Shown: positions 1-8,619 of the stretch, piece by piece
Position numbering within the stretch: position 1 is the stretch's first letter
How the letters are laid out: each line of letters opens with the position of its first letter
NCBI RefSeq assembly: GCF_014647195.1
Contig: NZ_BMOS01000003.1
Location: 128,412-192,411 of the forward strand
Source: Oceanobacillus indicireducens
GTDB taxonomy: Bacteria > Bacillota > Bacilli > Bacillales > Amphibacillaceae
Direction of reading: 5' to 3'
Length of the DNA: 64,000 bases
The notes under the pieces: generated by a model
The model's input: only the letters and a program-made list of their open reading frames with translations
The model's database searches: none
What the model was told of the DNA's origin: nothing
Position numbers and translations under genes: made by a program

Positions 1-736
1 TCATCGGTGTTAGCTTGCCATCTTCTACAACAATCAAGTTGTTCAAACCAGCTAAGGATGCCTCATCAAGTGAACCTGCCCCGGTCACGACCACTGCCCT
101 GCGCCGTCCTAGCTTATTCAATGATTCTGCGACCTTCTCAAGCAAATCTTTCCGGTAAACTCCGACTAACTGGGTTTCCAGCTGAATTGGATTTGTCAGT
201 GGGCCAATGACATTAAATATCGTCGGTACGCCAAGATTTTGACGGACAATGGAAAAAGGCTTCAGCACTTCATGAACATGGGGAGCAAATAAAAATGCAA
301 TATTGTTCTCCGCAAGCATTTCCTCAATATGTTCCTTTGAAAAGGAAAGAGAGACGCCTAAGTGCTCGAGTACATCTGCACTACCCGTTTTACTGGAAAT
401 ACTCCGGTTGCCGTGCTTCGCAATTTTAATCCCCGCTCCTGCCATAACAAAGGCCGCGGTTGTACTGATATTGAAACTATTTGACCGATCCCCACCAGTA
501 CCGCAATTATCGATGACATTTAATGTGTTCTCCGTCTGGAAGGATGACTTTTCTCGGATTACCTCCGCAAGACCAGTAATCTCATCGGCCGTTTCACCTT
601 TTGCTTGGAGTGCAATAAGGAATGCGGCAATTTCCGATTCAGTCACTGCACTCGTAAAACAATGGCTTGCAGCTGCTTTCATTTCTTCCCGGCTTAAATT
701 TTCCTTGTTGATCAACTTTTGAAGATATGTCTTCAT
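1..736 (-). CDS. trpD: Anthranilate phosphoribosyltransferase (partial, C-terminus outside window)
   Basis: TrpD transfers the phosphoribosyl group of PRPP to anthranilate, the second step of tryptophan synthesis. About 245 codons are visible, starting MKTYLQKLINKENLSREE. The glycosyltransferase family N-terminal helices are followed by the PRPP-binding loop NCGTGGD near residue 78, then KHGNRS and the NVIGPLTNP segment. The start at 736 is preceded by AAAGGAGAA at good spacing. It lies 31 bp downstream of trpE, so both should share the T-box-controlled transcript. No trpG lies between them; in relatives such as Bacillus subtilis a shared PabA supplies the glutaminase. The gene continues beyond base 1. 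Confidence 0.95.
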   Translation of the reverse strand, partial: MKTYLQKLINKENLSREEMKAAASHCFTSAVTESEIAAFLIALQAKGETADEITGLAEVIREKSSFQTENTLNVIDNCGTGGDRSNSFNISTTAAFVMAGAGIKIAKHGNRSISSKTGSADVLEHLGVSLSFSKEHIEEMLAENNIAFLFAPHVHEVLKPFSIVRQNLGVPTIFNVIGPLTNPIQLETQLVGVYRKDLLEKVAESLNKLGRRRAVVVTGAGSLDEASLAGLNNLIVVEDGKLTPM

Positions 737-767
737 TTGTTCGTTCTCCTTTCTTTACGATTTTTTG

Positions 768-2162
768 TTAACTGAACGTGTATGCGGCTTCTACTAATGA
801 CCGCGCTTTATGCAATGTCTCTTCGTATTCTTTCTTCACTACCGAGTCACGGACAATCCCTGCCCCAGCTTGGAGATATGCGGATTTTCCTTTGATAATC
901 AGCGTGCGAATCGTAAGTGCGATGTTCAAATCCCGGTTGAAACTGATATAACCAACTCCCCCGCCATAAGGGCCGCGCCTCTTTTCCTCCAGTTCATTCA
1001 CAATCTCCATCGCGCGCTGTTTCGGCATTCCGGAAACAGTCCCTGCAGGTAACAAAGATATTAATGCATCGACGCTTGAAGAATTTTCTCGTAACTCACC
1101 CTTTAACTCGGAAACAATATGCATCACATGCTGGTATTTCTCAATGATCATATCGGTTGTAAGTTCGATTGTCTGTTCCTTACAAACTCTCGCAAGATCT
1201 TCGTTACTAAGTTCAACGAGCATGCGGTGTTCAGAAAGTTCCTTTTCGTCTCCAAGAAGTTCAGCCTCTAGCCTCGCATCTTCCGCTTGTGTCGCACCTC
1301 TTGGTCTTGTGCCAGCGATTGGATTCGTAACCACCTCATTACCAGTTACTTGCAGTAAACTTTCTGGTGACGCGCCTAGCAAAATATAATCTGCAAAATC
1401 AATGTAAAACATATATGGCGACGGATTAGATGCGCGTAAATTCTCATAAAAGGCAAATGGGAAATCCGGGTTCCCGCTAATGTCTGCTTGCATTCGCTGT
1501 GATAGTACGACCTGTAACACTTCTTTCCGTTCGATATATTCCTTCGCCCGCAACAGTTTTTCTGTAAAACTTGCTTCTGTTTCTTGAGACTTGAAATCTA
1601 TATTGGGAAAAGCTATATTGCTGTCTTTCATATCAGTTTGAAGTAAATTTTTTAGTTTCTTGAGCTCTTCATCCAGGAATACGTTAGGGTCTTGATCCGG
1701 ATTGACTGCAATAAGATATAAGCAATCTTTCGTATGATCAATAGCGATAATATTTCTAAATAACATGAAATGAACGTCGGGCATTTGTAACTCATCCATA
1801 CTTGGCAGAGCAATATCTTCCAAATTACAAATGAAATCATATCCGACATAGCCGACCGCCCCGCCGAAAAACGGGATTGGTAAATGTGTTTCCATGTCGG
1901 GTAGCTGCTTTTTCAAATAGTCGAGTGCATGTTCTTCGAGTTGTCTCGTCGTATTCGTTTGAATATCTATTATCGTAGTTTTCCCTTGGTTGCCAATAAC
2001 CTCTTCGTACGGATCAACTCCGAGATAAGTAAATTTTCCTTTTTGTTCATGGTAACTCGTACTCTCAAGCAAGATCTTTTTTCGGGATTTCAAGTTTTTG
2101 AAAATCTTTAAAGCTGACATTCCAGCTGCCGGTATTTTTTCATATTGATACGATAAGATCAT
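768..2162 (-). CDS. trpE: Anthranilate synthase component I
   Basis: TrpE converts chorismate to anthranilate together with a glutamine amidotransferase subunit. The 464-aa product begins MILSYQYEKIPAAG, a usual length for the family. It carries the chorismate-binding domain signatures: PIAGTRPRG, the LLPAGTVSGMPK stretch and the C-terminal GAGIVRDS motif. The start at 2162 is chosen because GGGGTGAAAG lies just upstream; an earlier in-frame start would sit inside the T-box leader. It is the first gene after the tandem T-boxes, so it is expected to be expressed only when tRNA-Trp is uncharged. trpD follows after 31 bp. TrpE rather than PabB or MenF is supported by the trpD neighbour and the Trp specifiers. 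Confidence 0.95.
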   Translation of the reverse strand: MILSYQYEKIPAAGMSALKIFKNLKSRKKILLESTSYHEQKGKFTYLGVDPYEEVIGNQGKTTIIDIQTNTTRQLEEHALDYLKKQLPDMETHLPIPFFGGAVGYVGYDFICNLEDIALPSMDELQMPDVHFMLFRNIIAIDHTKDCLYLIAVNPDQDPNVFLDEELKKLKNLLQTDMKDSNIAFPNIDFKSQETEASFTEKLLRAKEYIERKEVLQVVLSQRMQADISGNPDFPFAFYENLRASNPSPYMFYIDFADYILLGASPESLLQVTGNEVVTNPIAGTRPRGATQAEDARLEAELLGDEKELSEHRMLVELSNEDLARVCKEQTIELTTDMIIEKYQHVMHIVSELKGELRENSSSVDALISLLPAGTVSGMPKQRAMEIVNELEEKRRGPYGGGVGYISFNRDLNIALTIRTLIIKGKSAYLQAGAGIVRDSVVKKEYEETLHKARSLVEAAYTFS

Positions 2163-2184
2163 TTGTCTTTCACCCCTTTTGTGT

Positions 2185-2490
2185 AAATAAAAAAAGTCCT
2201 CTATAAACATAACTTGCATGTTTATAGAGGACGTATGGGACCGCGGTGCCACCTCACTTGGAAAAGAATATTCTTTTCATCTTTTTCGGATACGGAAGGA
2301 TTACATTTCGTTCCTTCGATATCCTATCCGTGTAACGGCGGAAACCCGTGCTTTCCTACTCAAACAACGATTGCTTTTTCAGAAACCCTCTCATAAGTCC
2401 ATTCAACAGTCACGAGCGCGCTGGAATCTCACCATCACCAGCTCTCTGGAACGCTTGAAGCGACTGTTTACTACTCTTACTTTACGATTT
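2185..2490 (-). promoter_or_regulatory. T-box riboswitch, promoter-distal copy (Trp)
   Basis: Read on the minus strand this leader has the T-box landmarks: an AGTAGTAA segment, AGAGAGCTGGTGATGGTG in stem I, a TGG specifier in the context GAATGGACT (plus positions 2399-2401), and the T-box sequence AGGTGGCACCGCGG (2241-2254). A terminator hairpin (2196-2232, GTCCTCTATAAACAT arms) with a T run follows just before the trpE ribosome binding site. The specifier reads tryptophan. Confidence 0.92.
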
Positions 2491-2529
2491 TTTTATATTT
2501 TTATTTTTAGTTTTTTTGACATTCCAACA

Positions 2530-2808
2530 ATGCAAAAAGGTCCCTCATCCGAAAAAGGACGAGGGACCGTGGTACCACCTTTATTAGCTGTAAGAGCTCA
2601 CTCAACATGTCGGGCAATAATTGCCTAACACCTGTCTCAGATAACGATGAGACGTATTCGCCAAAGCCTACTCCAGTTGCCGTTTCGGTTTGGAAGCTCC
2701 GAAGTCCATTCATTTATCCGCTCCACACTGGTTCACACCAACCACCAGCTCTCTTAAGTGTCTGAATAAATTACTACTCTTCATCAACGCAGATTAATTA
2801 AGTTATTA
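2530..2808 (-). promoter_or_regulatory. T-box riboswitch, promoter-proximal copy (Trp)
   Basis: This is a second complete T-box upstream of the first. It has stem I with AGAGAGCTGGTGGTTGGTG, a TGG specifier in GAATGGACT (plus 2706-2708), the T-box AGGTGGTACCACGG (2567-2580) and its own terminator, GGTCCCTC...GAGGGACC (2539-2568) followed by T residues. Both copies share the specifier context but differ elsewhere. Transcription must pass two tRNA-Trp checkpoints in series before reaching trpE. Confidence 0.92.
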
Positions 2809-2814
2809 GAAATA

Positions 2815-2843
2815 AGATTAAGATAATTCCAAGAAGATGTCAA
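2815..2843 (-). promoter_or_regulatory. Sigma-A promoter of the trp operon
   Basis: A consensus TTGACA (plus 2838-2843) is separated by exactly 17 bp from TAATCT (plus 2815-2820), reading on the minus strand. It ends about 7 nt before the first T-box leader begins, so transcription should start near 2808. Confidence 0.85.
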
Positions 2844-2983
2844 GGGGTTTTTGAAACTTTTTTTAATCCCTCTTACTTTCATTCACCGTAAGTATCTTGC
2901 TCGGTCATTATATTGGTGCCCTGATTACCGTTCAGTTTCCCGGCAGACGCATACCTTCCCAATTAAGTGAGAAAATCATGCAA

Positions 2984-3276
2984 ATGGGAAAATAGTTCCC
3001 TATTGCTTTCCCATTAAAGTAAGATGGGTATTGCTGATGGGAGAATAAACCTCAGTTGTTTTCCCATTTAAGTTAGATGAACATGCGAATTGGAAAATAA
3101 AACCAAGTTGTTTTCCCATTTAAGTTAGGTGAATATGCTAATGGGAGAATAAAGCACAGTTATTTTCCTATTAAAGTTAGGTGAGCATGCGAATAGGAAA
3201 ATAAAACCAAGTTGTTTTCTCATTTAAGTAAGATGAACATACGAATGGGAAAATAAACCCCAGTTGTTTTCCTATC
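2984..3276. repeat. Tandem array of 52-bp hairpin repeats (array 1, about 6 copies)
   Basis: Units begin at 2984, 3037, 3089, 3141, 3193 and 3245, a period of 52 bp (53 once). Each unit starts with ATGGGAAAATAAA-like sequence and contains TTTTCCCAT about 15 bp later, so each can fold into a GGGAAAA/TTTTCCC hairpin joined by AAGTTAGATGAACATGCGA-like linkers. The last copy is truncated. No gene or plausible ribosome binding site is present inside. It lies between the trp promoter and the CAP gene, which diverge. Confidence 0.9.
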
Positions 3277-3501
3277 AGCCTCTTGTTTAGAGGCGGGCGT
3301 ATTACAGACCGTTAATACGTGATAAAATATTCCCTGTTTTTTTCCATATTTTTGTAAGTTTACATCACACTAGCTTGATATCTTTTATGATAAAATAAAG
3401 AAGATGCTTTGCAAGTATGTGAGGCAGCAATGTGGCTAGAATGATTGCTATGAACTGGGACATGTGCACTGACCCTAGTCTCAATAGATGGGAGTGGGAG
3501 T
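3277..3501. other. Intergenic stretch upstream of the CAP-domain gene
   Basis: AT-rich sequence without a gene. At 3301-3316 it carries ATTACAGACCGTTAA, the inverted form of the sequence that opens the dispersed repeats at 5898 and 25278. A weak promoter-like stretch lies around 3358-3402 (TTTACA ... TATGATAAAAT), but spacing is not convincing. Confidence 0.4.
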
Positions 3502-4626
3502 TTGACTTTTTTACGGAGATTTATTGTTTTGTTACTTATTGTCGGGTTGTTTTGGCATTTTTATGGGGATAGTTTTAAAGAATCAGGAGTAGGCGGAGTT
3601 TTTGAAAATATTCAATCAGATATTTATCGAATCGGCGAGCATCCAGTTGTTAGCAATACGATCGATTGGATTGGACAGGAGATTCGGTTACTTTCTGATA
3701 AAGTTTCTGAAACCTTTCAAGATCAAGATTCACCAATTCAACTAGAGAAACCCGAGTTATCAGCTCCTTCCGATCACTTATTTTCTATTCATAGCATTGA
3801 ACTTGGTGATTTGCGGGCGGATGTTGAAGCACAGATTGGTGAACCTGAAAGAACGACACGGAATGAATATGGTGTGGACTGGGTCACGTATCATCAGAAT
3901 TACCAACATTTCATGATGATTTCTTATGATGACGACGACCGAGTCAATGGTTTATATACGAATCAAGATTTGCTTACTTCCAGTAATGGAATTACATTTG
4001 AAAGCACGCGGGAAGAAGTGCTTTCCGTATTGCCTAAGCCACTGCAAACGCTCCGAAAAGGTTTAGTGAATTACGAAATTCAGGATAACGGGGAGTTTCA
4101 TACTTTCGAAATTGACCAAAGTTACACGACAATATTTTATGATGTTCATCAGAATAATACAGTGACCGCTATTCTGATTATTGATAAGCAATTGGAAAAA
4201 CAGAAGAAAAACTATTTTGGAATGCCGAGCGAAGAATTAAGAGAGGGATTCGAATATCAGTTATTTGATCTCACCAATGCGGCACGGGTAAAACACGGGC
4301 TTTCTGTTCTCGATTGGGAAGAATCCGCTTTAGAAACGGTCCGCGCCCATAGTCAGGATATGGCAGAAAATAATTATTTCAGCCACACAAATCTGGAAGG
4401 CAAGTCCCCATTTGACCGCTTAACAGAAGATGCTGTTGCCTACCAAAGGGCTGGGGAAAATCTCGCAGCCGGTCAACAAAGCAGTATTTTCGCCCATGAA
4501 GGTTTAATGAATTCACCTGGTCACCGTGAAAACAAGTTGCATAATAGCTACCGAACCCTCGTTGTCGGGGTAGCTTTCAACAAAGACTCTCTTCCTTTTT
4601 ATACGGAAAATTATATAGCTAACTAA
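3502..4626 (+). CDS. CAP (SCP/PR1)-domain protein, YlbC-like
   Basis: This 374-aa protein has one hydrophobic N-terminal segment (about residues 8-20), a central beta-rich region and a C-terminal CAP domain (about 250-374). The layout matches Bacillus subtilis YlbC, a CAP protein with an associated N-terminal domain. CAP motifs are visible: HSQDMAENNYFSHTN, GENLA and SPGHRENKL. The protein is probably exported and membrane-anchored by its signal segment; the biochemical role of bacterial CAP proteins is mostly unknown. The start is TTG at 3502 with a GGGAG sequence a few bases upstream. An internal start is possible but would remove the signal segment. Confidence 0.85.
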   Translation: MTFLRRFIVLLLIVGLFWHFYGDSFKESGVGGVFENIQSDIYRIGEHPVVSNTIDWIGQEIRLLSDKVSETFQDQDSPIQLEKPELSAPSDHLFSIHSIELGDLRADVEAQIGEPERTTRNEYGVDWVTYHQNYQHFMMISYDDDDRVNGLYTNQDLLTSSNGITFESTREEVLSVLPKPLQTLRKGLVNYEIQDNGEFHTFEIDQSYTTIFYDVHQNNTVTAILIIDKQLEKQKKNYFGMPSEELREGFEYQLFDLTNAARVKHGLSVLDWEESALETVRAHSQDMAENNYFSHTNLEGKSPFDRLTEDAVAYQRAGENLAAGQQSSIFAHEGLMNSPGHRENKLHNSYRTLVVGVAFNKDSLPFYTENYIAN

Positions 4627-4794
4627 GTAGGACGTTCATGTTACTTACGTGACGTCCTTTCTTTATATAGACGCGACTCATTCTAGTTAAAGCCAAGAAA
4701 TTATGATAGGATAAAAATAAAAACAAATGAATTTTCGCTATTTTTATTAACAGATAGCAAATTATGTTCCAAGCGATTGAAAGGAGCTCCGCTT

Positions 4795-5901
4795 ATGAAA
4801 CACCCAGCGATCCAAATAATTTTCCGCATCCTATTTCTAGCTTTTATTTCCGCAATTGGCTTATTTTTACTATATCATTTTCTTAGACTTACATATCCTT
4901 TTCTAATCGCCGCTTTACTTGCCTTTTTAATCAATCCGATTGTTAATACTGTTGAAAGATATTTACGTTTTCCAAGACCACTTGCCGTATTAACCGGAAT
5001 CCTTTTCCTTATTGGAATTATCGGAAGCATTGTGACGATCCTTATCAAAAAGACCATTGACGGTTTTTTATACCTGTCGGATTATATCCCGAATCAAATT
5101 GAAGTAGTTTCCGTAAATATCCAGTTATATTTCAATGATGTCATTTTACCATTATGGGATCAAGGCATTGGCTTTATAGACAACCTCGATTCTTCGCAGC
5201 GCCAAGCCTTGCAGGAAGGGATTCAAATTATCGGTAGCAATGTCGCCGCCTTACTCGGCAGGATTGGTCAGGGTATTGCTAACGGCCTTTCCACCTTTAT
5301 CGGTGCCCTTCCCATTACATTTACAGTTATTATTTTTTCTATTCTTGCAATTTATTTCATCAGCAAAGATTCTAAGAAATATGCCACCCTTTATAAAAAT
5401 AAGTTGCCGCTCATTTTCCAAAAAAAGACCTGGAATGTCTTACGTGATTTAAAGCGAAAAACATTCGGCTTTTTAAAATCCCAAATCATCTTAATGATTC
5501 TTACTGCTTTAGTCAGTTTCATCGGTTTATGGATATTGCAGGTGGAGCAGTCACTTACTATCGCTGTAATTCTTGGTTTCATCGATCTATTGCCATATTT
5601 CGGACCAGGGCTCATCTTGATTCCTTGGAGTATATATAGTTTTTTTACCGGGGATTTGTTTATGGGGATCGGCCTTCTCATTCTATATGGCTCCACCGTA
5701 ACCGTCAGACAAATTGCCGAACCGAAAGTACTATCATCCAGTATGAAGTTAAATCCGCTCGCCATTCTCGTATCTTTGTTTGCAGGTCTGCAACTATTTG
5801 GTTTAATTGGCCTTATTATTGGACCAATCAGCCTTGTTCTAATTATTTCTTTGTATGATGCGAAAGTTTTTGATGGCTTGTGGGAATTTATCACGCATTA
5901 A
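4795..5901 (+). CDS. ytvI: AI-2E-family integral membrane protein, YtvI-like
   Basis: This 368-aa protein has about seven to eight hydrophobic segments and belongs to the AI-2E/PerM transporter superfamily. The C-terminal half, with FIDLLPYFGPG, the ILYGSTVTVRQIAEPKV segment and LNPLAILVSLFAG, resembles the sporulation protein YtvI. The transported substrate of this subgroup is not established. The ATG at 4795 is preferred over an in-frame TTG at 4777 because AAAGGAG lies 8 bases upstream. Dispersed repeat copy A abuts the stop codon and its hairpins may help end the transcript. Confidence 0.85.
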   Translation: MKHPAIQIIFRILFLAFISAIGLFLLYHFLRLTYPFLIAALLAFLINPIVNTVERYLRFPRPLAVLTGILFLIGIIGSIVTILIKKTIDGFLYLSDYIPNQIEVVSVNIQLYFNDVILPLWDQGIGFIDNLDSSQRQALQEGIQIIGSNVAALLGRIGQGIANGLSTFIGALPITFTVIIFSILAIYFISKDSKKYATLYKNKLPLIFQKKTWNVLRDLKRKTFGFLKSQIILMILTALVSFIGLWILQVEQSLTIAVILGFIDLLPYFGPGLILIPWSIYSFFTGDLFMGIGLLILYGSTVTVRQIAEPKVLSSSMKLNPLAILVSLFAGLQLFGLIGLIIGPISLVLIISLYDAKVFDGLWEFITH

Positions 5902-6058
5902 CGGTCTGTAATATCCCCTCTTCCAAACATAGGGGGAAACACAACATGTGGAGCTGGGGGGATATACAGTCCGTAAATACCTGATTCTGTTCAACTAACT
6001 TTCAGTGGGGGGAAGGAATTCTCCACTGAATGAAGTTTTACTTTATTAAAGGAGAACC
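5898..6058. repeat. Dispersed intergenic repeat, copy A
   Basis: About 160 bp strongly similar to 25278-25437. It contains an outer inverted pair (GTCTGTAATATCCCC against GGGGGATATACAGTCCGT) and a second hairpin, TTCAGTGG...CCACTGAA. The conserved core CTGATTCTGTTCAACTAAC joins the two hairpins. It begins on the ytvI stop codon. It contains no open reading frame. Confidence 0.85.
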
Positions 6059-6071
6059 CACTTCTTCCTGA

Positions 6072-6126
6072 ATAAAAAGACCCGCTTTTGTTGTTATTTC
6101 CCGGGAAATATCGACAAGCGGGTTGT
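6072..6126 (-). terminator. Terminator of the 6182-6955 SDR gene
   Basis: On the minus strand ACCCGCTT pairs with AAAGCGGGT around an inner ATTTCCCGGGAAAT palindrome, followed by CTTTTTATT. Confidence 0.8.
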
Positions 6127-6181
6127 TTGTGTACACAATCACATAGTTCATAAATTACTTAAGTAATGCTGGTTTTCTCAT

Positions 6182-6955
6182 CTACAATGCCTTTACAAGA
6201 CCTCCGTCAACAACGAGACTCTGACCAGTGACATAGGAGTTAGCACCGGACGCAAGGAAAACGACCATGTTCGCAAATTCTTCGGGTTCTCCGTATCTCC
6301 CAATCGGGATCGATCGTTCGACTTCATTCCGGAGTTGTTCATAGCTGATTTCTTTATGATCCGCTCGTATTTCATCCAATTCCTGCACTCGGTCTGTTGC
6401 AATCCGGCCCGGACCAATGGTATTAACAAGAATATTGTCTCCTGCCAGTTCTTGAGAAAGACTTTTCGATAGGCCGACAATTCCGGCACGAAATGTATTG
6501 GATAAAATTAGATTATCCAATATCTGTTTAATAGATGAGGATGCAATATTAACAATTCTCCCTGCTCCTGACTCCCGCATGGAAGGCAATACTTCCCGCG
6601 TAAGATTCAACTCAAAAGCAGCTTGCCAGTCGCTGTCTGAAAACTTATCAAAAGTTCCAGCAGGTGGGCCGCCAGCATTATTGATCAGTACATCTACCTT
6701 CCCGTTCCATTCTATAGCTGTTCCCACTAACTTTTTAATTTGCGATTCATCCGTTATATCACATGTTTTATAGCGGACTTTTTCATTACCTGTTTTCTTC
6801 CTGATTTCAGCTGCGGTAAGTTTCAATTCCTCTTCCCTCCTGCTGGAAATCAGAAAATGCGCCCCTTCTTCAGCAAATTTTAATGCAATTGCTTTACCCA
6901 ATCCTTTACTGCTCGCAGCTACAATGACGGACTGCCCTTTTAATTTTAAATCCAT
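6182..6955 (-). CDS. Short-chain dehydrogenase/reductase with non-canonical active site
   Basis: This 257-aa protein has the SDR Rossmann fold: an AASSKGLGKA nucleotide loop (residues 13-22), NNAGG near 92, and a C-terminal SYVTGQSLVVDGG. Where classical SDRs have YxxxK, this protein reads SNTFRAGIVGL, so the catalytic Tyr and Lys are replaced. A subgroup of FabG-like SDRs with this LSN...RAG pattern is known, so the change is probably ancestral rather than damage. The ribosome binding site AAAGGGGGAG precedes the ATG. It stands alone with its own terminator. The substrate is unknown. Confidence 0.8.
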   Translation of the reverse strand: MDLKLKGQSVIVAASSKGLGKAIALKFAEEGAHFLISSRREEELKLTAAEIRKKTGNEKVRYKTCDITDESQIKKLVGTAIEWNGKVDVLINNAGGPPAGTFDKFSDSDWQAAFELNLTREVLPSMRESGAGRIVNIASSSIKQILDNLILSNTFRAGIVGLSKSLSQELAGDNILVNTIGPGRIATDRVQELDEIRADHKEISYEQLRNEVERSIPIGRYGEPEEFANMVVFLASGANSYVTGQSLVVDGGLVKAL

Positions 6956-7056
6956 TATTTCTCCCCCTTTAAAACACTCGTTAACATATTACTCACATTT
7001 TTTAGAAACTTACTTTCATACTAGCATAACATCATACAAATCGGGGAAATTTCCAA

Positions 7057-7095
7057 TAAAAAAACCATTGACTAAGTTTCTAATCAATGGTTTTC
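7057..7095 (-). terminator. Terminator of the gltS-like gene
   Basis: Perfect stem AAACCATTGA/TCAATGGTTT on the minus strand followed by seven T residues, directly after the stop codon at 7100. Confidence 0.9.
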
Positions 7096-7099
7096 CCGT

Positions 7100-8443
7100 T
7101 TATCCGTTTTCTCTTTCCCCTATCATAATCCAGCCCCTTCGGATAGAAAATAGGATAATGAGAATGGACAATCCGACCGTTATCGTGACGAACAACCACG
7201 GACGGCCATGAAGAATGAACATTGGCGAGAAGGTAATGAGCATAATTTCAACTGGCGCGATTGGTATATAGGCCAAGCCATATTCATCAAGCGTCTTACT
7301 CTCCATTTTTGGATCAACTATCCGCAGCAAAGCAATCGCCATTGCCACTGCACCAGTAATCCAGCCCCAAGTAAAGATACCTTTTTCAAACCAATTCTCT
7401 TGGAAATAATTCTTAGAAACGACTTTATAGAAAAAGTAAGAGAAGAGGATTCCGAATATAATCAGGATTGAGAATGGCACAATGTTCTCCACTACGACTG
7501 TTAAGTTAATCGATGCGATTCCGAAAGCTACCAAGATATCTGTCGCACTTCCGCTCACTTTTGATATAACATTTTTATCAATATAATGATCCACTTCTGC
7601 TTTTTGAATCATAATATTTAAAAATAAACCGACTAAAAACGCTAAAGAAAACGCTGGAATCGTAAGTTGCGGAAATAACCGCTCACCAAATTGACTTAAA
7701 AAATAACCCCCGGTTGCTACAAGCAGCACGAGCGCCAAGTGAAATACAAGGGGATCGATGGAAATACTCGAAACTGTATCGTTCCCCATCGAAGTTCTTT
7801 TCTCTTTTGGCAACAGACCGGTTCGGTATTCTGTAGGCAGTTCTTCAAACCGGCTAATATAGTTCGCTTCACCTTTATTTGCCGCAGAACGGATTAAAAG
7901 CAACCCTACTCCAATAGCGACAATTGCACCAATTGTTGCGGAAGTCATCGCAAGGGAAGTCGCTTCTTCCCATCCCTGCTGTTGAAAAGCATCGCCAAGT
8001 GCTGCAGCAGTACCATGTCCCCCGACAAAACCAGCAGCTAATAATAAACCAAATCCATCATGGACATGGAATGTAGGTACGAGAAAAATTAGTGCAAACA
8101 TTAAACCTAGTCCCCACATCAATAACATGATGATTTGCGAATAGGACCAAAAACCACCAACCTTGTCCATGACTTTCCGCCAATCGAACTTCTCTGATGA
8201 CAACGGTATGGAAGCGAAAACAATAGCAATTAAAACACTCGGATATGTTCCGATAAAATCAGAAAACGGGATGATTTGAAAACCATTCGGTCCCAGTATC
8301 AAGCCCAAAATTCCGGCGATAATGCTTGCCGGCATAAAAGAACGTTGCAGAAATATTACCCTTGCACGTAAAACCATTCCTACTAACAATAACAACGATA
8401 ATAGTCCTAAATCCGTCAGAACATCCCATAGAGTAAACTCCAT
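7100..8443 (-). CDS. GltS-type sodium/glutamate symporter family protein
   Basis: This 447-aa polytopic membrane protein of about 10-12 segments shows GltS-family hallmarks: an N-terminal ASIIAGILGLILGP loop, the re-entrant GFVGGHGTAAALGDAF segment, and a second half with GWITGAVAMAIALLRIVDP. GltS proteins couple glutamate uptake to sodium. The ATG at 8443 has AAAGGAG 7-8 bases upstream; a longer frame to 8497 adds only unlikely residues. It is monocistronic, with the terminator at 7057-7095. Glutamate as substrate is inferred from the family; related anions are possible. Confidence 0.82.
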   Translation of the reverse strand: MEFTLWDVLTDLGLLSLLLLVGMVLRARVIFLQRSFMPASIIAGILGLILGPNGFQIIPFSDFIGTYPSVLIAIVFASIPLSSEKFDWRKVMDKVGGFWSYSQIIMLLMWGLGLMFALIFLVPTFHVHDGFGLLLAAGFVGGHGTAAALGDAFQQQGWEEATSLAMTSATIGAIVAIGVGLLLIRSAANKGEANYISRFEELPTEYRTGLLPKEKRTSMGNDTVSSISIDPLVFHLALVLLVATGGYFLSQFGERLFPQLTIPAFSLAFLVGLFLNIMIQKAEVDHYIDKNVISKVSGSATDILVAFGIASINLTVVVENIVPFSILIIFGILFSYFFYKVVSKNYFQENWFEKGIFTWGWITGAVAMAIALLRIVDPKMESKTLDEYGLAYIPIAPVEIMLITFSPMFILHGRPWLFVTITVGLSILIILFSIRRGWIMIGERENG

Positions 8444-8619
8444 ATATGTAACTCCTTTCTCTTGGTGTAGGATAATATAGGTTAAAAAGAAGCACACATT
8501 TTAATGTGTATCAAATTATAAAAAAACATTCCGCCTGAAGAAAAACACCGCTCGAATATTATAACATACCTTTTTTAGTCATGTCTTTCGTGACGCGATT
8601 TCGGCAATAGTCGTCAAAG

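Noticed and set aside
2984-3276. CRISPR array
   Set aside because: The 52-bp period has no unique spacers; the whole unit repeats, and no cas genes are nearby.
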